Assembly: GCF_033807715.1 (NCBI RefSeq)
Contig: NC_084601.1
Location: forward strand, 13,243,690-13,307,689
Source of the DNA: Cololabis saira
Taxonomy: Eukaryota; Chordata; Actinopteri; Beloniformes; Belonidae
Direction: 5' to 3'
DNA length: 64,000 bases
Position 1 is the first letter of the stretch. Each line of letters begins with the position of its first letter. Made by a program: the position numbers and the translations under genes. Below, piece after piece: positions 61,801 through 64,000 of this stretch. Under the pieces are notes generated by a model. That model had not been told where the DNA came from. It saw only the letters and a list, made by a program, of their open reading frames with translations, and searched no databases.

Positions 61801-63998
61801 GAAGGTTTTGAATGTTTTATTCATGTGAATAATATTTCTTGCACGCTGCTTCTGCATTTCATCTTAGTTCCTGTGAAAACTGTAATGCACTGGTGAAATA
61901 TTTAACGGGTTGTTGTTGTTTATTTCTGGTTGTTTTTTTCTTATTTCAAGACTTGATGAGGAATGGATTATTATTTTTGCCATAATTTGTAAAATATTCA
62001 GAATTTAAAGCTGTTCCATGTGAGTATGATTGGTCTCCCAGAGGTGAACAATGGTGCTTTTAGGGGACATGAGGAGTTGTAGTCTGATTTACTTATGAAG
62101 ACGTTTGAGAAATATTACACTCAGCTCAGTGACGGCAAGAACTAGAAAGTGGCCCCCAAGGGCTTTCTTCCTGATCACATCCTGCTGTTTTTTTGGGGTT
62201 TTTTCTCTTCTGTGGGGATCCCAAGACACTCCTGTACCAGATGGGATGTGTGAGCCTTCCAGCATGTTCTTGTTCAGCTTGCACAGCCAGGAAAGGACTC
62301 CTCTCAGAGAGACTGATGGTTAGAAAGAGATTCACACGGCCTCTCCAAATTACATTTTGCTTCCACAAAAACTGCATTCCATCTGATGTTTTTTTTATGA
62401 CCTTATTTGACTCTTAATCTTAAAAAAGTTAGCAGGCAAAAAAAAGAGGCTGCTCTTGAATGTAACCCAACTAAGGTTGGAGCACAAGCTTAAATGAACT
62501 CAAAAAGCAGAGTGCAAACAGAATTTGTACTGAGCAGGACTTTTTGCTGCTTTTAGTCACTTATTAGACAAGATATACACAAGATATAACTTTGCCTGCC
62601 CCCTTTCTGATATTATTTGACTTTTTTTTTCTTATTTGAAGGAATATTTGAAGTCATTTTTTAACCAAATGAGCCTAAACGAAGGAAGTGTAAAAATGGA
62701 ACGGTAAAAATGCTTCTTTACCACAACTTGCCCTCAGTTTCACCATCAGCTGCTTACCAGTGCATGTGCAAAAGCCATCACTTTCAGAGTTCAGATGCTC
62801 GTAAATATTAGTTTCGTGCAGAATTTTGTCACAAAGCAGTGATGATACATGTGTCAGGGGATCAAATAAGTTCACAAAGCGATGCAATGTGGCTTCTAAT
62901 TGAGTGAAATGTACTCTAAACCAAATTTTCTGGTAATTTCTTTTACATTTCTATGGTCACAAGTACTGTATCCTTCTCTTATCTTTTGCAGGTGATGCCA
63001 TCGCCCAGCTGACAGACATGGGATCATCCACGACGACCCAGTCGGACGGACGTATCACGGTGTTCAGCGATAGAGCGGCGATGGTGAAAGCAGCCCGCTT
63101 GCTCCTGTCCTCCGTCACTAAAGTCCTGGTCCTTGCCGACCGCATCGTCATCAAACAGATCATCACATCCCGCAACAAGGTGAGACGCATCCGCATTGAA
63201 ACAAAAGCATGCACTTTCTTCCCACTCAGGGTATCTACTCTGAGTTATTTATTTCCTAATAGTCAGGAACTGGCTCTCTGGAAGAGTGGTCCGGATATAA
63301 TTGAAGTAAGCAGCACTTTTATTGACTGCATGACACAGACTCGTTTGTAACCAGCTACGCTCTGAGACAAACAGAATGATGTAAATGTGGATTTAGGCTG
63401 AAAGCAGGGGTTTTAATCATGACTGGTTAGCCTTGTTTGGACAGACAGTCGACAGCCCCATGTTTTCCATTACTGGCAAACGCAATAAGATCTCTTCCTC
63501 TTCTTAGTATTTTACCGATAAAAGCCGCTGCTGCCAGCTGAAGTATTCCCAGCAGCTAAATTAGGAGATATATGTAGACTGTTATTAATGAAAATGCAGA
63601 TTAAGGGCAGCTTAATTTGAGGGCTTTGTTTAGGATTTCATTGAAGGAATTATACCACTTCAAACACTCAATGTTGTACACTGATGTACTGAAATAAAAT
63701 GTCCACTTTTGCTGGTTTAATTACTTTTCACTTCTTACTTCTATTGCCAGAGTCATTCTTGAAATATTAGTGCAGTAAATGATGTCCTTTGTTTGCAAAT
63801 ACCTTCTGCTGATAATGAAAAATGCCATGCTCCAAAACATATTCACCCTACTTGTCCGACGTTTCTCCCTCACGTCAGGTCCTGGTAACACTTGACCATC
63901 TGGAACGAGTCAGCACCTTCCAGGAATTTGTGCAGATTTTCAGCCAGTTTGGCAACGAGATGGTGGAGTTTGCTCACCTCACAGGAGACAGACAGAAC
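30283..63998 (+). CDS. ctnnal1: Alpha-catulin (catenin alpha-like 1), first four coding exons
   Basis: Alpha-catulin is a vinculin/alpha-catenin family protein. It acts as a cytoplasmic and membrane-associated scaffold in Rho-GEF signalling and cytoskeletal anchoring. Exons are 30283-30378, 55980-56169, 62992-63179 and 63879-63998. All have AG/GT borders and matching phases, and together they give 198 residues. Recognised stretches are DSGLEIKTRSVEQTLIPLVS, ITTLINHKDKPKKSERTLAA, VGRFVSVGEAIASEN, ARLLLSSVTKVLVLADRIVI, KQIITSRNK and FVQIFSQFGNEMVEFAHLTG. These align almost without gaps to human CTNNAL1. The human protein is about 734 residues, so roughly three quarters lie beyond the right edge. 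The 25.6-kb first intron is typical of a regulated long first intron. Divergent neighbour: elp2, 11.7 kb away. Confidence 0.96.
30481..30586. mobile_element. Small GC-rich inverted-repeat MITE, copy 2
   Basis: It starts TAAAGCCTGAATTATGGTCT and ends GGAACCATAAATCAGCCT. It is 106 bp long, with a GACGCAGAGCCTACGCCGTA interior. It lies 102 bp after the ctnnal1 exon 1 donor. Confidence 0.8.
32488..32509. repeat. Poly-C run of 22
   Basis: Twenty-two consecutive C. The minus strand is a pure G run. Confidence 0.95.
34829..34862. repeat. CA microsatellite
   Basis: About 17 uninterrupted CA units in ctnnal1 intron 1. Confidence 0.95.
36287..36910. mobile_element. TAA-flanked TIR DNA element (PIF/Harbinger-like target)
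   Basis: The left end is GGCCCCGTTTACACG; the right end inverted is GGCCACGTTTACACG. TAA stands on both sides (36284-36286, 36911-36913), the 3-bp target type used by PIF/Harbinger elements. The interior has several CGTTTTC/GAAAACG motifs and no transposase. A MITE is nested at 36602-36741. The superfamily is inferred from target size only. Confidence 0.8.
36602..36741. mobile_element. Small GC-rich inverted-repeat MITE, copy 3 (nested)
   Basis: It starts TAAAGCCTGAATTATGGTCC and ends GGAACCATAAATCAGCCT. The long GC-rich internal inverted repeat has AGCTTGCGGCG...CGCCGCAAGCT arms. GGAAGT occurs just outside on both sides and may be part of a target duplication. Confidence 0.82.
36914..44490. 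other. ctnnal1 intron 1, middle part
   Basis: No exon is recognised. There is a hAT-end-like relic near 36977-37030 (AGGGCTGCAACGACTA), a poly-T tract near 37330, and a GT repeat at about 41656-41681. Open frames of up to 157 codons (42558-43031) show no recognisable domain. Confidence 0.55.
44491..44505 (+). other. Candidate alternative first coding exon of ctnnal1
   Basis: Inside ctnnal1 intron 1, an ATG with A at -3 encodes MREPE. It is followed directly by a perfect GTGAGT donor in phase 0, the same phase as exon 1. Splicing to exon 2 would replace the 32-residue N-terminus by five residues. A CTGCAG acceptor stands just upstream, so an internal exon is also possible. This is sequence inference only and could be chance. 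Confidence 0.3.
44768..44798. repeat. 31-bp perfect palindrome
   Basis: CACCTCATATCAGTC, one T, then the exact reverse complement GACTGATATGAGGTG. The 15-bp arms can form a tight hairpin. Confidence 0.95.
48588..48784. repeat. Retroelement-derived fragment with AATAAT tail
   Basis: An AATAATAATAAT run is followed by TTTATTTGTCAGTATT, AATTGTTCTCTGCCTTTAAC and GGGAGCAATTAGGGTTA, then CTTGAACCTGGGCC. This pattern is common in teleost 3' non-LTR fragments. The family is not named. Confidence 0.55.
50167..50227 (+). repeat. 61-bp diverged duplicate, copy A
   Basis: It matches 51827-51887 at about 54 of 61 positions without gaps. The shared core is CTGCCTGCTTGCAACCAATT. Confidence 0.85.
50520..50565. 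repeat. Short tandem repeat, AGCAGCAATCG unit
   Basis: About three imperfect units of TTAGCAGCAATCG / CTAGCAGAAATCG. Confidence 0.7.
51352..52068 (+). other. Unrecognised 238-codon open frame in ctnnal1 intron 1
   Basis: This is the longest open frame in the window outside the retroelement. The predicted peptide has a hydrophobic stretch near residues 30-65 (FIVRAG... SFVLVVFAVF) and a basic/charged middle (SPAAQKRQKYDIRF). No family is recognised. It overlaps one copy of the 61-bp duplicate. A chance frame or a repeat-derived frame is as likely as a gene. Confidence 0.2.
51827..51887 (+). repeat. 61-bp diverged duplicate, copy B
   Basis: The partner of 50167-50227, 1,660 bp downstream in the same orientation. 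It lies inside the 238-codon open frame. Confidence 0.85.
55980..56169 (+). CDS. ctnnal1: ctnnal1 coding exon 2
   Basis: The acceptor is TCCACAG and the donor GTAGGC. It is 190 nt long, phase 0 to 1. It encodes ITTLINHKDKPKKSE, IHRVGQAVSVAVGRFVSVGE and ELKDEMGQACFEARRA, the start of the vinculin-homology helical bundle. Confidence 0.97.
56874..57332. mobile_element. hAT-type element, 459 bp
   Basis: The ends TAGGGGTGGG and CCCACCCCTA are perfect inverted repeats. The flanks CACTCATG and AACTCATG match at 7 of 8 positions, as an 8-bp target duplication. The interior has CGATATATTG and ATCGTGATATATTG motifs near the ends. No transposase. Confidence 0.88.
58961..60076. repeat. Older dispersed repeat around a nested hAT element
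   Basis: Three copies of an ACACACCAACC(C) motif stand at about 58969, 59065 and 60058. Between them are CCGACGCCGACTGG and GAGACCGACGGC segments, typical in feel of an eroded DNA element. The ends are not clear. It is interrupted by the hAT at 59197-59721. Confidence 0.45.
59197..59721. mobile_element. hAT-type element, 525 bp, with perfect 8-bp target duplication
   Basis: The left end is CAGGGGTATTCAACT; the right end inverted is CAGGAATATTCAATT. CTCTAGGA flanks both sides (59189-59196, 59722-59729). GGGCCGCA near one end and GCGGGCCGC, GTGGCCCGCGGGCC near the other are typical of Charlie/Tip100-like hAT families. No transposase frame. Confidence 0.9.
62992..63179 (+). CDS. ctnnal1: ctnnal1 coding exon 3
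   Basis: The acceptor is TTTGCAG and the donor GTGAGA. It is 188 nt long, phase 1 to 0. It encodes DAIAQLTDMG, SDGRITVFSDRAAMVKAARL and VTKVLVLADRIVIKQIITSR, highly conserved in the family. Confidence 0.97.
63180..63878. other. ctnnal1 intron 3
   Basis: A 699-bp intron with no feature I can support. Confidence 0.7.
63879..63998 (+). CDS. ctnnal1: ctnnal1 coding exon 4, ending at the window edge
   Basis: The acceptor is CGTCAG. It encodes VLVTLDHLERVSTFQEFVQI and FSQFGNEMVEFAHLTGDRQN, 40 codons. The last two bases of the window are GT. In the family Asp follows QN, so translation through GT would not fit and GT is probably the donor. Confidence 0.9.
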
Positions 63999-64000
63999 GT

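Larger units (their letters stand above)
56170..62991. other. ctnnal1 intron 2
   Basis: A 6.8-kb intron with hAT elements at 56874-57332 and 59197-59721, and an older repeat around 58961-60076. No exon is recognised elsewhere. Confidence 0.65.

Noticed and set aside
1..64000. Search by eye for CRISPR arrays, operons, tRNA or rRNA genes
   Set aside because: No direct-repeat/spacer pattern, no cloverleaf with proper boxes and no rRNA motifs were seen; the DNA is vertebrate intronic and intergenic sequence.

Overview
This window is vertebrate nuclear DNA, almost certainly from a teleost fish. The two genes are split into many short exons with GT-AG introns. The introns and intergenic DNA are AT-rich and full of CA/GT and ATT microsatellites, hAT-type and other terminal-inverted-repeat DNA elements, and an L2-like retrotransposon with a typical fish 3' tail. 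No bacterial-type operons, CRISPR arrays or phage genes are visible. Most open frames of 60-130 codons are chance frames or shadows of exons.

Left part (1-18601, minus strand): elp2, the WD40 scaffold subunit of Elongator. Fifteen consecutive coding exons (18601 down to 1637) join in phase into about 540 residues, running from the initiator Met into the second WD40 propeller. The remaining third of the protein lies beyond the left edge. A 30-bp minisatellite fills part of intron 12. Nested DNA transposon remnants lie in intron 10 and in the last intron visible.

Middle (18602-30282): an 11.7-kb divergent intergenic region with no protein-coding gene that I recognise. It holds an L2-like non-LTR element on the minus strand (24874-27255), with a reverse-transcriptase frame interrupted by one stop. 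It also holds a hAT element at 28034-29596 with older and younger insertions nested inside, and a long GT-rich array next to the CpG-rich start of the next gene.

Right part (30283-64000, plus strand): the first four coding exons of ctnnal1 (alpha-catulin), giving 198 residues of the N-terminal vinculin/alpha-catenin homology region. Exon 1 is separated from exon 2 by a 25.6-kb intron. The fourth exon appears to end two bases before the right edge. The introns contain further hAT and TAA-flanked TIR elements.

The two genes are transcribed away from each other and need not work together: Elongator modifies tRNA wobble uridines, while alpha-catulin is a cytoskeletal and Rho-signalling scaffold. 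I see no sign of a novel multi-gene system. The most useful leads are a phase-compatible candidate alternative first exon of ctnnal1, an array of acceptor-like minisatellite units in elp2, and several well-delimited nested transposons.
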